Positions 33,069-41,550 of a stretch of DNA of 64,000 bases are shown here, in pieces. Below the pieces are notes generated by a model, which was given only the letters and a program-made list of their open reading frames with translations, was not told where the DNA came from and did not search any database. Every line of letters starts with the position of its first letter. The first letter of the stretch is position 1. This DNA comes from JBCCTX01 sp965263105 (GTDB lineage: Bacteria; Bacteroidota; Bacteroidia; J057), in the NCBI GenBank assembly GCA_965263105.1, contig CBDHGL010000003.1, positions 682,001 through 746,000 of the forward strand, read 5' to 3'. The position numbers were made by a program, and so were the translations under genes.

Positions 33069-34265
33069 ATGGCAAAAGAAAAATTCGAACGCAACAAGCC
33101 TCACGTCAACATTGGAACCATCGGACACGTTGACCACGGCAAAACTACTCTTACTGCAGCTATTACCACCGTATTGGCAAAGGGAGGAACTGCAGAAAAG
33201 AAGTCCTTTGACTCAATTGACAATGCACCTGAAGAGAAGGAAAGGGGTATTACGATTAACACCTCCCATGTAGAATATGAAACAGCAAATCGTCACTATG
33301 CGCACGTCGATTGCCCCGGGCACGCCGACTATGTTAAAAATATGGTAACAGGTGCTGCGCAGATGGATGGAGCTATCTTGGTGGTAGCTGCAACTGATGG
33401 ACCTATGCCCCAGACACGGGAGCATATCCTTCTAGCTCGTCAGGTAGGTGTACCTCAGCTTGTTGTATTTATGAATAAAGTGGACCTCGTAGATGATGAA
33501 GAATTGTTGGAACTAGTAGAGATGGAGATTCGCGAGCTTCTTAGCCAATATGAATTTGATGGAGACAATATTCCCGTAATCCAAGGTTCTGCCTTGGGTG
33601 GATTGGATGGCCAGCCTGAGTGGGAAGAAAAAATCCAAGAGTTGATGGCTTCCGTGGATGAGTGGATTCCTACGCCTGAAAGGGATATTGATAAAGATTT
33701 CTTGATGCCTGTTGAGGACGTTTTCTCTATTACTGGTCGTGGAACTGTGGCCACTGGAAGGATCGAACGGGGGGTAATCAACTCTGGTGACCCAGTAGAA
33801 ATTGTAGGATTGGTAGACAAGGAAACTAAGCCTATGGAATCTGTAATCACGGGTGTGGAAATGTTTAGGAAAATATTGGATAGAGGAGAAGCTGGAGACA
33901 ACGTTGGGCTTCTGTTGAGAGGTATTGATAAAGAGAAGATCAAGAGAGGAATGGTAATCGCCAAGCCGAAGTCCATTACCCCACACTTGAAATTCAAGGC
34001 TGAGATTTATGTCTTGAGTAAAGATGAAGGAGGACGACATACACCTTTCTTTGGTAACTATCGTCCCCAGTTCTATCTGCGTACAACTGATGTTACCGGG
34101 GTTATTAGCTTACCAGAAAATGTGGAAATGGTAATGCCTGGTGATAATATCGAGATCAATGTAGATTTGATCTATCCCGTTGCTATGGAAAAAGGACTTC
34201 GCTTTGCGATTCGTGAAGGGGGTAGAACGATTGGCGCGGGTCAGGTAACTGAAATCATAGAGTAG
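33069..34265 (+). CDS. tuf: Elongation factor Tu
   Basis: 398-aa translational GTPase that brings aminoacyl-tRNA to the ribosome. G1 is G-H-V-D-H-G-K-T-T-L (residues 19-28), G3 D-C-P-G-H-A-D-Y, G4 N-K-V-D; domains II and III follow (R-G-T-V-A-T-G-R-I-E-R-G; F-F-G-N-Y-R-P-Q-F). It lies 110 bp after tRNA-Thr(GGT) with no strong promoter of its own visible. A long hairpin follows (34288-34329), then tRNA-Trp. Confidence 0.99.
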   Translation: MAKEKFERNKPHVNIGTIGHVDHGKTTLTAAITTVLAKGGTAEKKSFDSIDNAPEEKERGITINTSHVEYETANRHYAHVDCPGHADYVKNMVTGAAQMDGAILVVAATDGPMPQTREHILLARQVGVPQLVVFMNKVDLVDDEELLELVEMEIRELLSQYEFDGDNIPVIQGSALGGLDGQPEWEEKIQELMASVDEWIPTPERDIDKDFLMPVEDVFSITGRGTVATGRIERGVINSGDPVEIVGLVDKETKPMESVITGVEMFRKILDRGEAGDNVGLLLRGIDKEKIKRGMVIAKPKSITPHLKFKAEIYVLSKDEGGRHTPFFGNYRPQFYLRTTDVTGVISLPENVEMVMPGDNIEINVDLIYPVAMEKGLRFAIREGGRTIGAGQVTEIIE

Positions 34266-34287
34266 GCATACTCTTTTGTAATCATAT

Positions 34288-34329
34288 AAATATCCATCGG
34301 GAACCTTGGAGTATCCCGATGGAATATTT
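34288..34329 (+). other. Long stem-loop between tuf and tRNA-Trp
   Basis: A 9-bp GC-rich core CCATCGGGA/TCCCGATGG extended by six A-T pairs with one bulged A (34324); loop of 11 nt. No T-run after it (GCAAAAAAA follows). A processing site or partial terminator that could set tuf above the downstream secE-nusG-ribosomal genes. Confidence 0.7.
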
Positions 34330-34343
34330 GCAAAAAAATAATT

Positions 34344-34416
34344 ACGGGCGTAGCTCAACTGGTAGAGCGACGGTCTCCAAAACCGTAGGCTGAGGGTTCG
34401 AGTCCTTCCGCCCGTG
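34344..34416 (+). tRNA. tRNA-Trp(CCA)
   Basis: 73 nt: acceptor ACGGGCG/CGCCCGT, anticodon stem ACGGT/ACCGT, loop CTCCAAA with anticodon CCA. It lies 13 nt before secE, the common tuf-trnW-secE order. Confidence 0.97.
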
Positions 34417-34429
34417 CAAAATAGAGAAG

Positions 34430-34627
34430 ATGGAGAAGCTGAGAGCTACATTTAAAGACTACTTGGATGAATTGTTGTACAAAGTACAATGGCCATCCCT
34501 TGAGGACTTGCAGACCAGTACGGTAACTGTTCTAATCGCATCCCTGATCATTGCCATTATCATCTTTGTGATGGATTTGGCATTCAATAATTTGATGAAT
34601 TTTCTCTATTCTTTTTTTAACGGATAG
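34430..34627 (+). CDS. secE: Preprotein translocase subunit SecE
   Basis: 65-aa one-helix SecE clamping SecY in the inner membrane. The amphipathic segment Y-L-D-E-L-L-Y-K-V-Q-W-P-S-L-E-D-L precedes the membrane helix (about residues 36-58). Short single-helix form as in most bacteria other than enterics. It begins 13 nt after tRNA-Trp and ends 7 bp before nusG. Confidence 0.95.
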   Translation: MEKLRATFKDYLDELLYKVQWPSLEDLQTSTVTVLIASLIIAIIIFVMDLAFNNLMNFLYSFFNG

Positions 34628-34634
34628 TAGTGAT

Positions 34635-35177
34635 ATGGATAAGGCGTGGTACGTTTTGAGATCAATTAGTGGAAAAGAGAAAAAGGTAAAGGAATACCTA
34701 GAGAGTGAAATTGAGCGATTGAGCATGGAAGAACAGGTATCCCAGGTTCTCATTCCGACCGAGAAGGTATTTGAAATGCGCAATGGAAAGAAGAAACTGC
34801 GGGAGCGAAATTTTCTTCCAGGCTATATTCTGGTAGAATGTGCTATGAATGCTGAGATATTGCCAATGATCAAAGAAGTGCCCAATGTAATAGGTTTTCT
34901 TACTGAAACACGTGGAGGAGATCCGGTTCCCTTAAGAGAGTCTGAGGTCAACAAAATCTTAGGCAAAGTAGATGAGATGAATGAAATGGGGGAACTCCCA
35001 GAAGAACCTTTTATCAAGGGAGAACCCGTCAAAGTTATGGCTGGTCCGTTCAATGGCTTCTCTGGAATCATCGAAGAAGTCAACGAAGATAAAAAGAAAC
35101 TAAAGGTAGTCGTCAAGATATTTGGGCGTAATACCCCTATTGAACTCAACTACTATCAGGTTGAGAAAGAGTATTAA
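34635..35177 (+). CDS. nusG: Transcription termination/antitermination factor NusG
   Basis: 180-aa factor bridging RNA polymerase and the ribosome or Rho. NGN domain (W-Y-V-L-R-S-I-S-G-K-E-K-K-V, then L-P-G-Y-I-L-V-E-C), followed by a C-terminal KOW domain (G-E-P-V-K-V-M-A-G-P-F-N-G-F-S-G-I-I-E-E-V). A 141-bp gap to rplK follows; it is a likely place for the L1/L11 autoregulatory leader, but I cannot identify the L1 site with confidence. Confidence 0.97.
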   Translation: MDKAWYVLRSISGKEKKVKEYLESEIERLSMEEQVSQVLIPTEKVFEMRNGKKKLRERNFLPGYILVECAMNAEILPMIKEVPNVIGFLTETRGGDPVPLRESEVNKILGKVDEMNEMGELPEEPFIKGEPVKVMAGPFNGFSGIIEEVNEDKKKLKVVVKIFGRNTPIELNYYQVEKEY

Positions 35178-35318
35178 GTAGGTACAGAAAGCAAGATCGA
35201 CTCTCAGCAGGATTGTGAGCCCTAATGAGAGGAAAATGCTTCCCGATCCGCTAGATGTGCATAGTATATATAAAGGGTAGAAAACAGGTTTTACACTAAA
35301 CCTTTCAACTACAAGAAA

Positions 35319-35765
35319 ATGGCTAAAGAATTTGAAGCCTACGTAAAACTTCAAGTAAAAGGAGGACAAGCGAACCCCTCCCCACCCATTGGACCCGCAC
35401 TAGGGGCCAAGGGATTGAATATCATGGAATTCTGCAAGCGCTTCAACGCTCAGACCCAAGATAAACAGGGGCAAGTTTTGCCGGTGGTGATTACAGTTTA
35501 CAAGGACAAAAGTTTTGACTTTGTTATTAAGACACCTCCAGCGGCGGTACTTCTCATGGAAGCTGCAAAAATCAAAAAGGGTTCCCCAGAGTCCAACCGA
35601 AACAAAGTTGGATCCGTTTCTTGGGATGCCGTGAAGGGAATTGCAGAGATAAAGATGCCAGACCTCAACTGTCATACGGTTGAGTCTGCTATGAGGATGG
35701 TAGCTGGGACGGCGAGAAGTATGGGTTTAACAGTATCTGGAACCCCTCCTTGGAGTGAAAACTAG
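35319..35765 (+). CDS. rplK: 50S ribosomal protein L11
   Basis: 148-aa protein of the GTPase-associated centre. N-terminal K-L-Q-V-K-G-G-Q-A-N-P-S-P-P-I-G-P-A-L-G, the thiostrepton-binding region with conserved prolines, and a C-terminal rRNA-binding domain (G-T-A-R-S-M-G-L-T-V). 8 bp before rplA; the two form the classical L11-L1 pair. Confidence 0.98.
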   Translation: MAKEFEAYVKLQVKGGQANPSPPIGPALGAKGLNIMEFCKRFNAQTQDKQGQVLPVVITVYKDKSFDFVIKTPPAAVLLMEAAKIKKGSPESNRNKVGSVSWDAVKGIAEIKMPDLNCHTVESAMRMVAGTARSMGLTVSGTPPWSEN

Positions 35766-35773
35766 GACTAAAG

Positions 35774-36472
35774 ATGAAATCAGGAAAAAAATATAGGAAG
35801 GCTTTAGAGGCAGTAGATGCCGAAAAGGCCTATAAGCTAAAGGAAGCCTGCACCTTGGTTAAAGACCTCTCTTATGTTAAGTTCGATGAATCTGTGGAAC
35901 TACATGTTAGATTGGGAGTTGACCCTAAGCAGGCTGACCAAATGGTACGAGGTACTGCTGCACTTCCCCACGGAACGGGGAAGGAAGTGCGCGTTTTGGT
36001 ACTTACCACACCCGATAAAGAAGAGGCCGCAAAGGAGGCTGGCGCAGATCATGTAGGCTTGGATGACTTTATACAAAAAATCCAAGGAGGATGGACGGAT
36101 ATAGATGTAGTGATATGCTCCCCTGATGTGATGCCTAAAGTGGGGCGCTTGGGACGGGTCCTAGGACCTAGAGGACTCATGCCTAACCCCAAAAGTGGTA
36201 CGGTAACCCCAAACGTTGCGAAAGCAGTAAAAGAAGTAAAAGCGGGAAAAATTGATTTCCGGGTTGATAAAGCTGGAATAATCCATGTCGCCATTGGAAA
36301 GGTTTCCTTTTCTGCAGAACAGTTGGTAGAAAATGCCACGGAGTTACTCCAAACTTTGCAAAAAATGAAACCCTCGAGTTCTAAAGGCGTCTACTTTCGA
36401 GGCATTCACATGGCAGCAACCATGGGACCAAGCTTCAAATTAGACAAGGCAACCGTTCCCGGACTAAATTAG
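35774..36472 (+). CDS. rplA: 50S ribosomal protein L1
   Basis: 232-aa protein of the L1 stalk, also the usual repressor of the L11 operon mRNA. Conserved K-Y-R-K-A-L-E, L-H-V-R-L-G-V-D-P-K-Q-A-D-Q-M-V-R-G, and L-G-P-R-G-L-M-P-N-P-K-S-G-T-V-T. Normal length; 7 bp before rplJ. Confidence 0.98.
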   Translation: MKSGKKYRKALEAVDAEKAYKLKEACTLVKDLSYVKFDESVELHVRLGVDPKQADQMVRGTAALPHGTGKEVRVLVLTTPDKEEAAKEAGADHVGLDDFIQKIQGGWTDIDVVICSPDVMPKVGRLGRVLGPRGLMPNPKSGTVTPNVAKAVKEVKAGKIDFRVDKAGIIHVAIGKVSFSAEQLVENATELLQTLQKMKPSSSKGVYFRGIHMAATMGPSFKLDKATVPGLN

Positions 36473-36479
36473 CGTAACT

Positions 36480-37055
36480 ATGACTAAGACAGAGAAAATC
36501 GAACTGGTAAATACGCTGAGGGAAAAGTTTGAGTCTAACTCATTCTTTTATGTCTTGGATTCTGGTGGAATGACTGTGGCGGAAATAAATGGATTTAGAA
36601 GTCTATGTCACAAAAAGGGTTTTGAATATCAGGTTGTAAAAAACACCCTGGTGAAAAAGGCCCTAGATGAATTAGACGTAGATTTTACACCCATGTACGA
36701 CACGGCATTAAAAGGATTTTCCGGGATTTTATTTTCCCAGGAATCGGGAAGTGGCCCAGCCAAACTGTTAAAGGAGTTTAGGAAAAGTGGAGGAGGAGAA
36801 AAACCCTTGTTGAAGGGGGCCTCTATCGACAGTTCCTTTTACTTCGGAGAGGAAAGCTTGGAGAGTTTATCCAAACTCAAGTCAAAGGAAGACCTCTTGG
36901 CAGAATTAATAGGCTTGCTTCAATCTCCCGCATCCAACCTGGTTCGCGCCTTACAATCTCCTGGTCAGGAGCTGGCAGGTGCACTGAAGTCAGGTGGTGG
37001 AAGCTTAGCTGGCGCGCTGAAAGCACTGGCTGAGAAAAAAGAAAAAGAAAGTTAA
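36480..37055 (+). CDS. rplJ: 50S ribosomal protein L10
   Basis: 191-aa stalk base protein that anchors L7/L12 dimers. N-terminal rRNA-binding part (V-N-T-L-R-E-K-F-E-S-N-S-F-F-Y-V) and a C-terminal helix for L12 binding. The tail is longer than in E. coli (about 165 aa), with repeated A-L-Q-S-P / A-L-K-S-G units that could seat extra L12 dimers; that last point is inference. Confidence 0.96.
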   Translation: MTKTEKIELVNTLREKFESNSFFYVLDSGGMTVAEINGFRSLCHKKGFEYQVVKNTLVKKALDELDVDFTPMYDTALKGFSGILFSQESGSGPAKLLKEFRKSGGGEKPLLKGASIDSSFYFGEESLESLSKLKSKEDLLAELIGLLQSPASNLVRALQSPGQELAGALKSGGGSLAGALKALAEKKEKES

Positions 37056-37101
37056 TTATTTTTTATTCTCATTGTAAAAATTTTTAAAAAAGTATATCAA
37101 A

Positions 37102-37494
37102 ATGGCTGATTTGAAAGAATTTGCAGAGCAACTCGTAAGTCTTTCACTCAAAGATGTAAACGATTTAGTAAATATCTTGAAAGAAGATTACGGTATTGAA
37201 CCCGCTGCCGCAGCAGCTGCAGTAGCTATGCCTGTTGCCGGCGCTGGAGGAGGAGATGGAGGAGGCGACGCCGCTGAAGCTCAGACAGAGTTTGATGTTA
37301 TATTGGTGAGCCCAGGTGGAGCCAAACTTAATGTGGTAAAAGCCGTAAAAGCCATCACAGGTCAAGGACTTAAAGATGCTAAAGGCCTGGTGGATGGAGC
37401 TCCTACAGCAATAAAAGAGAAAGTTTCAAAAGAAGAAGCAGAAGCTGTTAAAAAGCAACTAGAAGATGCAGGTGCCGAAGTAGAGCTTAAATAA
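37102..37494 (+). CDS. rplL: 50S ribosomal protein L7/L12
   Basis: 130-aa stalk protein that recruits translation GTPases. N-terminal dimerisation helices, an Ala/Gly-rich hinge (about residues 33-60), and a C-terminal domain with E-F-D-V-I-L, K-L-N-V-V-K-A-V-K-A-I-T-G-Q-G-L-K-D-A-K. It ends 151 bp before rpoB; that gap has a strong hairpin and a possible promoter. Confidence 0.98.
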   Translation: MADLKEFAEQLVSLSLKDVNDLVNILKEDYGIEPAAAAAAVAMPVAGAGGGDGGGDAAEAQTEFDVILVSPGGAKLNVVKAVKAITGQGLKDAKGLVDGAPTAIKEKVSKEEAEAVKKQLEDAGAEVELK

Positions 37495-37524
37495 GCTTGT
37501 TCCGCACCTACCAGCATACTACAA

Positions 37525-37560
37525 GGAAACAGACCTGATTGAAAAATCAGGTCCGTTTCC
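37525..37560 (+). other. rplL-rpoB intercistronic stem-loop
   Basis: A stem of 15 pairs with one A/C mismatch: GGAAAC/GTTTCC outside, GACCTGATT/AATCAGGTC inside, closed by a GAAA tetraloop. No T-run follows. In E. coli the same place holds an attenuator and an RNase III site; the likeness in position is suggestive only. Confidence 0.75.
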
Positions 37561-37572
37561 ACGTATGTAAAA

Positions 37573-37604
37573 TTGCCCTAAATAAGATGTCCTCGGTATT
37601 TTTC
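37573..37604 (+). promoter_or_regulatory. Possible promoter for rpoBC
   Basis: TTG (37573-37575), 21-nt spacer, TATTTTTC (37597-37604), one mismatch to TAnnTTTG, placed between the rplL-rpoB hairpin and the rpoB start. Confidence 0.35.
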
Positions 37605-37645
37605 GTTCTTTAATAAATTGGTCCCACCGAAAAAATCATAAGAGC

Positions 37646-40600
37646 TTGGCTAATACACAATACAGTGAAAGAATCACCTTCTCCAAAATTAAGAAGGTAA
37701 TTGATTATCCTGATTTTCTAGAAGTTCAATTGAAGTCTTTTCGCGACTTTATGCAGGTAGACACCCCCCAGGATAAACGCAACAATGAAGGCCTCTACAA
37801 AGTGTTCAAAGAAAATTTTCCTATTACGGATGCACGGGAAAATTTCGTTCTGGAATTTATGGACTACTATATCGATCCTCCCAGGTACTCCATAAATGAA
37901 TGCAAAAGCCGTGGCCTTACTCATTCGGTAGCCCTCAAAGCCAAACTTTTTCTGTACTGTACAGATCCAGAAAATGAAGACTTTGAGCCTGTGACTCAGG
38001 AAGTATACCTGGGGAATATCCCTTACATGACAAATAATGGCACCTTTATTATAAATGGTGCCGAGCGTGTTGTCGTAAGTCAGTTACACCGATCTCCTGG
38101 GGTGTTCTTCGGGCAGTCCTATCACGCCAATGGCTCCAAATTGTACTCTGCTCGTATTATTCCTTTCAAAGGCTCCTGGATAGAATTCTCCACCGATGTA
38201 AACAATGTCATGTATGCCTACATCGACCGGAAGAAGAAATTTCCTGTTACTACCCTCATGCGCGCCATTGGGTATAGTACCGATAAAGATATCCTCGAGA
38301 TCTTCGGCTTGGCTGAAGAAGTAAAGGTAACTAAGACCAACTTAAAGAAAGCCGTAGGAAGAAAACTCGCTGCCCGGATTCTGAGAACTTGGACAGAGGA
38401 TTTTGTGGATGAGGATACAGGAGAGGTGGTTTCTATCACCCGTAATGAAGTTTTGTTCGATCGCGATCACATAGTAGAAAAAGATGATATCGATCAGATT
38501 GCTGACTCCGGTATCAACAGTATGATCCTGGTTTCCGATAATACCAGTGCTGGTGAGTATTCCATCATATACAATACCCTACAGAAGGACAACTCCAATT
38601 CCCAGAGTGAAGCAGTAGATCTCATTTACCGCCAGCTGCGTAATGCGGAGCCACCAGATGAGGAGACAGCTAGAGGGGTAATAGACAAACTCTTTTTCAG
38701 CGATAAACGTTACGATTTAGGAGAAGTGGGTCGCTATCGATTGAATAAGAAGCTTCATGGAGTATTTGAAGAAGATAGTCTGGTATTGACCAAAACGGAT
38801 ATCATCCGAATTGTTGAATACTTAGTAGAGCTACAAAATAGTAAAACTCATGTGGATGATATTGACCACTTGAGTAACAGAAGGGTTCGTACTGTCGGTG
38901 AGCAATTGTACTCTCAGTTTAGTGTGGGCTTAGCTAGGATGGCCAGAACCATTAGAGAGCGGATGAATATTAGGGACAATGAGGTGTTCACACCGAGTGA
39001 CCTGATTAATGCCCGTACCTTATCGAGTGTTATTAACTCATTCTTTGGTACTAACCAATTGAGTCAATTCCTCGATCAGACCAACCCTCTTTCAGAGCTT
39101 ACACACAAACGTAGGGTTTCTGCCTTGGGACCCGGAGGACTTTCGCGAGAGCGTGCTGGCTTTGAGGTGAGGGATGTTCACTATACACATTATGGGCGTC
39201 TTTGTCCCATTGAAACTCCTGAAGGGCCTAATATCGGCCTTATTTCGTCCTTATGTACCTACGCCAAGATCAATGATATGGGTTTCATTGAAACCCCCTA
39301 TCGTAAGGTCACCGATGGTACAGTTAGTAAGGAAACGAGTTACCTCAGTGCAGAGGAGGAAGATGGGATTACCATTGCACAATCTAATGCACCGATCAGC
39401 GATAAAGGAAACTTTGTCAACAACAAAGTCAAGGCTCGAAATATGGGAGACTTTCCCGTAGTCGAACCAGACAAAGTTGCCTACATGGACGTTGCTCCTA
39501 ACCAGATAGTAAGTGTGGCAGCCTCTCTAATTCCTTTTTTGGAAAACGATGACGCCAACAGGGCCCTGATGGGCTCCAACATGCAGCGTCAGGCTGTGCC
39601 TCTGCTTATTCCTGACTCCCCTATTGTTGGAACTGGGATTGAGAAAAAGGTTGCTGAAGACTCGCGTTCAATGTTGATGGCAGAAGGAGATGGAGTGGTA
39701 GAATATGTCGATGGGAGCAAGGTCTTAATCCGTTATGAAAGGTCTGCTATCGATGAATTGGTTAGTTTCAATGACAGCTTGCAGGAATACCCTATTCCCA
39801 AGTTTATGCGGACCAACCAAAACACAAGTATCAACTTGCGACCCGTTGTTAAGAAAGGAGATAAGGTGACGAACGGTACGGTTATTGCCGACGGATATGC
39901 CACCCAAGGAGGGGAACTTGCATTAGGGAAAAATCTGTTGGTAGCCTTCATGCCTTGGAGAGGATATAACTTTGAGGATGCCATCGTGATTTCTGAACGA
40001 GTGGTAGCTCAGGACGTTTATACCTCCATCCACGTAGAAGAGTTTGAGCTTCAGGTTAGAGATACGAAACGAGGAGAGGAAGAACTAACCCGGGAAATTC
40101 CCAATGTAAGTGAAGATGCGATAAAGCACCTGGATGAGAATGGTCTCATTCGAGTTGGAGCTCAGGTGAATCCTGGAGACATTCTGATCGGAAAAATTAC
40201 GCCCAAGGGAGAATCCGATCCTACGCCTGAAGAAAAACTTCTTAGGGCTATCTTCGGGGATAAAGCCGGGGATGTAAAAGATGCTTCCCTCAGAGTTCCC
40301 CCCTCTATTCAGGGAGTGGTTATAGATAAGGTGTTGTTTTCTAAGGAGAAAAAGGAAGCAAAAGCAAAGGCAAGAGATAAGAAGCGCCTTGCAGAACTCG
40401 AGGAGAAGTACAACACTGAAATGACAGAGCTCAACCAAATGATGGTTGGGAAGATTGGCTCACTATTGGGCAGTTCAAAGTCTAAAGGAGTTAAGAATAA
40501 ATTTAATGAGGAGGTGATTCCATCTGGGAAGAAATTTACAGAAAAGAATCTCTCTGTTCTTCACTTTCCCGATATTATCCCCTCTGACTGGACAGCAGAC

Positions 40601-41449
40601 GAAGAGTTGAATGGCCATATTGAATCCCTCTTTTTGAACTTTAAGAGACGATATGACCGTATTGAAGGAAACTTCCGTAGAGAGGAGTATCAAATTCGTG
40701 TGGGGGACGAGTTGCCCTCTGGTATTTTGAAACTTGCCAAGGTCTATGTCGCCAAAAAGCGTAAGCTGAAAGTAGGGGATAAGATGGCGGGAAGGCACGG
40801 AAATAAAGGAGTGGTTTCCAGAATAGTACCTGTAGAGGACATGCCTTTTCTCGATGATGGAACTCCTGTAGATATCGTACTCAATCCTTTGGGGGTACCC
40901 TCAAGGATGAACCTAGGTCAGGTATTTGAAACTATCCTGGGGTGGGCAGGAAAGAAGTTAGGCAAAAAATTTGCCACACCTATCTTTGATGGGGCTTCTA
41001 TAGATGAGGTAAATGGATATCTCCAAAAAGCTGAATTGCCAGAGTATGGGGTAACCCGACTAAATAATGGCTTAAATGGGGAAAAATTTACCGAAGCTAC
41101 CACCGTGGGAATAATTTATATGTTGAAACTGATTCACCTGGTAGATGATAAGATGCACGCCAGATCTATCGGACCCTACTCCCTCATCACCCAGCAACCA
41201 TTGGGCGGTAAGGCTCAGTTTGGTGGACAGAGATTTGGAGAGATGGAAGTATGGGCACTGGAAGCATTCGGTGCTGCCCACATCTTAAGAGAGATGCTAA
41301 CAGTTAAATCGGATGATGTAATGGGGCGTGCCAAAGTGTACGAAACCATTGTCAAGGGAGACGTCTTACCTACTCCCGGGGTTCCAGAATCTTTCAACGT
41401 ACTGATACATGAACTTCGAGGCTTAGCCCTGGAAGTTACGCTGGAATAA
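37646..41449 (+). CDS. rpoB: DNA-directed RNA polymerase subunit beta
   Basis: 1267-aa core polymerase subunit. Start TTG at 37646; the following residues (A-N-T-Q-Y-S-E-R-I-T-F) fit the Bacteroidota N-terminus. The rifampicin region reads F-F-G-T-N-Q-L-S-Q-F-L-D-Q-T-N-P-L-S-E-L-T-H-K-R-R-V-S-A-L-G in order, with wild-type residues at the common resistance positions (Q, D, H, S), so the gene looks rifampicin-sensitive. Catalytic-area K-M-A-G-R-H-G-N-K-G-V and G-G-Q-R-F-G-E-M-E-V-W-A-L are intact. A hairpin and 101 bp separate it from rpoC. Confidence 0.99.
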   Translation: MANTQYSERITFSKIKKVIDYPDFLEVQLKSFRDFMQVDTPQDKRNNEGLYKVFKENFPITDARENFVLEFMDYYIDPPRYSINECKSRGLTHSVALKAKLFLYCTDPENEDFEPVTQEVYLGNIPYMTNNGTFIINGAERVVVSQLHRSPGVFFGQSYHANGSKLYSARIIPFKGSWIEFSTDVNNVMYAYIDRKKKFPVTTLMRAIGYSTDKDILEIFGLAEEVKVTKTNLKKAVGRKLAARILRTWTEDFVDEDTGEVVSITRNEVLFDRDHIVEKDDIDQIADSGINSMILVSDNTSAGEYSIIYNTLQKDNSNSQSEAVDLIYRQLRNAEPPDEETARGVIDKLFFSDKRYDLGEVGRYRLNKKLHGVFEEDSLVLTKTDIIRIVEYLVELQNSKTHVDDIDHLSNRRVRTVGEQLYSQFSVGLARMARTIRERMNIRDNEVFTPSDLINARTLSSVINSFFGTNQLSQFLDQTNPLSELTHKRRVSALGPGGLSRERAGFEVRDVHYTHYGRLCPIETPEGPNIGLISSLCTYAKINDMGFIETPYRKVTDGTVSKETSYLSAEEEDGITIAQSNAPISDKGNFVNNKVKARNMGDFPVVEPDKVAYMDVAPNQIVSVAASLIPFLENDDANRALMGSNMQRQAVPLLIPDSPIVGTGIEKKVAEDSRSMLMAEGDGVVEYVDGSKVLIRYERSAIDELVSFNDSLQEYPIPKFMRTNQNTSINLRPVVKKGDKVTNGTVIADGYATQGGELALGKNLLVAFMPWRGYNFEDAIVISERVVAQDVYTSIHVEEFELQVRDTKRGEEELTREIPNVSEDAIKHLDENGLIRVGAQVNPGDILIGKITPKGESDPTPEEKLLRAIFGDKAGDVKDASLRVPPSIQGVVIDKVLFSKEKKEAKAKARDKKRLAELEEKYNTEMTELNQMMVGKIGSLLGSSKSKGVKNKFNEEVIPSGKKFTEKNLSVLHFPDIIPSDWTADEELNGHIESLFLNFKRRYDRIEGNFRREEYQIRVGDELPSGILKLAKVYVAKKRKLKVGDKMAGRHGNKGVVSRIVPVEDMPFLDDGTPVDIVLNPLGVPSRMNLGQVFETILGWAGKKLGKKFATPIFDGASIDEVNGYLQKAELPEYGVTRLNNGLNGEKFTEATTVGIIYMLKLIHLVDDKMHARSIGPYSLITQQPLGGKAQFGGQRFGEMEVWALEAFGAAHILREMLTVKSDDVMGRAKVYETIVKGDVLPTPGVPESFNVLIHELRGLALEVTLE

Positions 41450-41455
41450 ATAGAG

Positions 41456-41486
41456 CTAAGCACTACTTGATAAAGGTAGCGCTTAG
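41456..41486 (+). other. rpoB-rpoC intercistronic stem-loop
   Basis: CTAAGC/GCTTAG pairs outside and CTAC/GTAG inside, with one A/C mismatch between and a loop of about 9 nt. It starts 6 nt after the rpoB stop. No T-run. Its build (single A/C mismatch) resembles the rplL-rpoB hairpin. Confidence 0.6.
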
Positions 41487-41539
41487 GTCCTCAGCTTCTT
41501 TTTTCGTTTTCATTCGTGAATTACACAGCAATTAATATT

Positions 41540-41544
41540 GGAGG
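41540..41544 (+). promoter_or_regulatory. Shine-Dalgarno GGAGG of rpoC
   Basis: GGAGG lies 6 nt before the rpoC ATG. Most starts in this window have no such sequence, so this is one of few clear ribosome-binding sites here and it fixes the rpoC start. Confidence 0.7.
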
Positions 41545-41550
41545 TCGACC

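Noticed and set aside
36049..36339. Antisense frames within ribosomal and rpoBC genes
   Set aside because: Many long minus-strand frames occur within highly conserved plus-strand genes; none has a family signature and they follow the codon pattern of the real genes.
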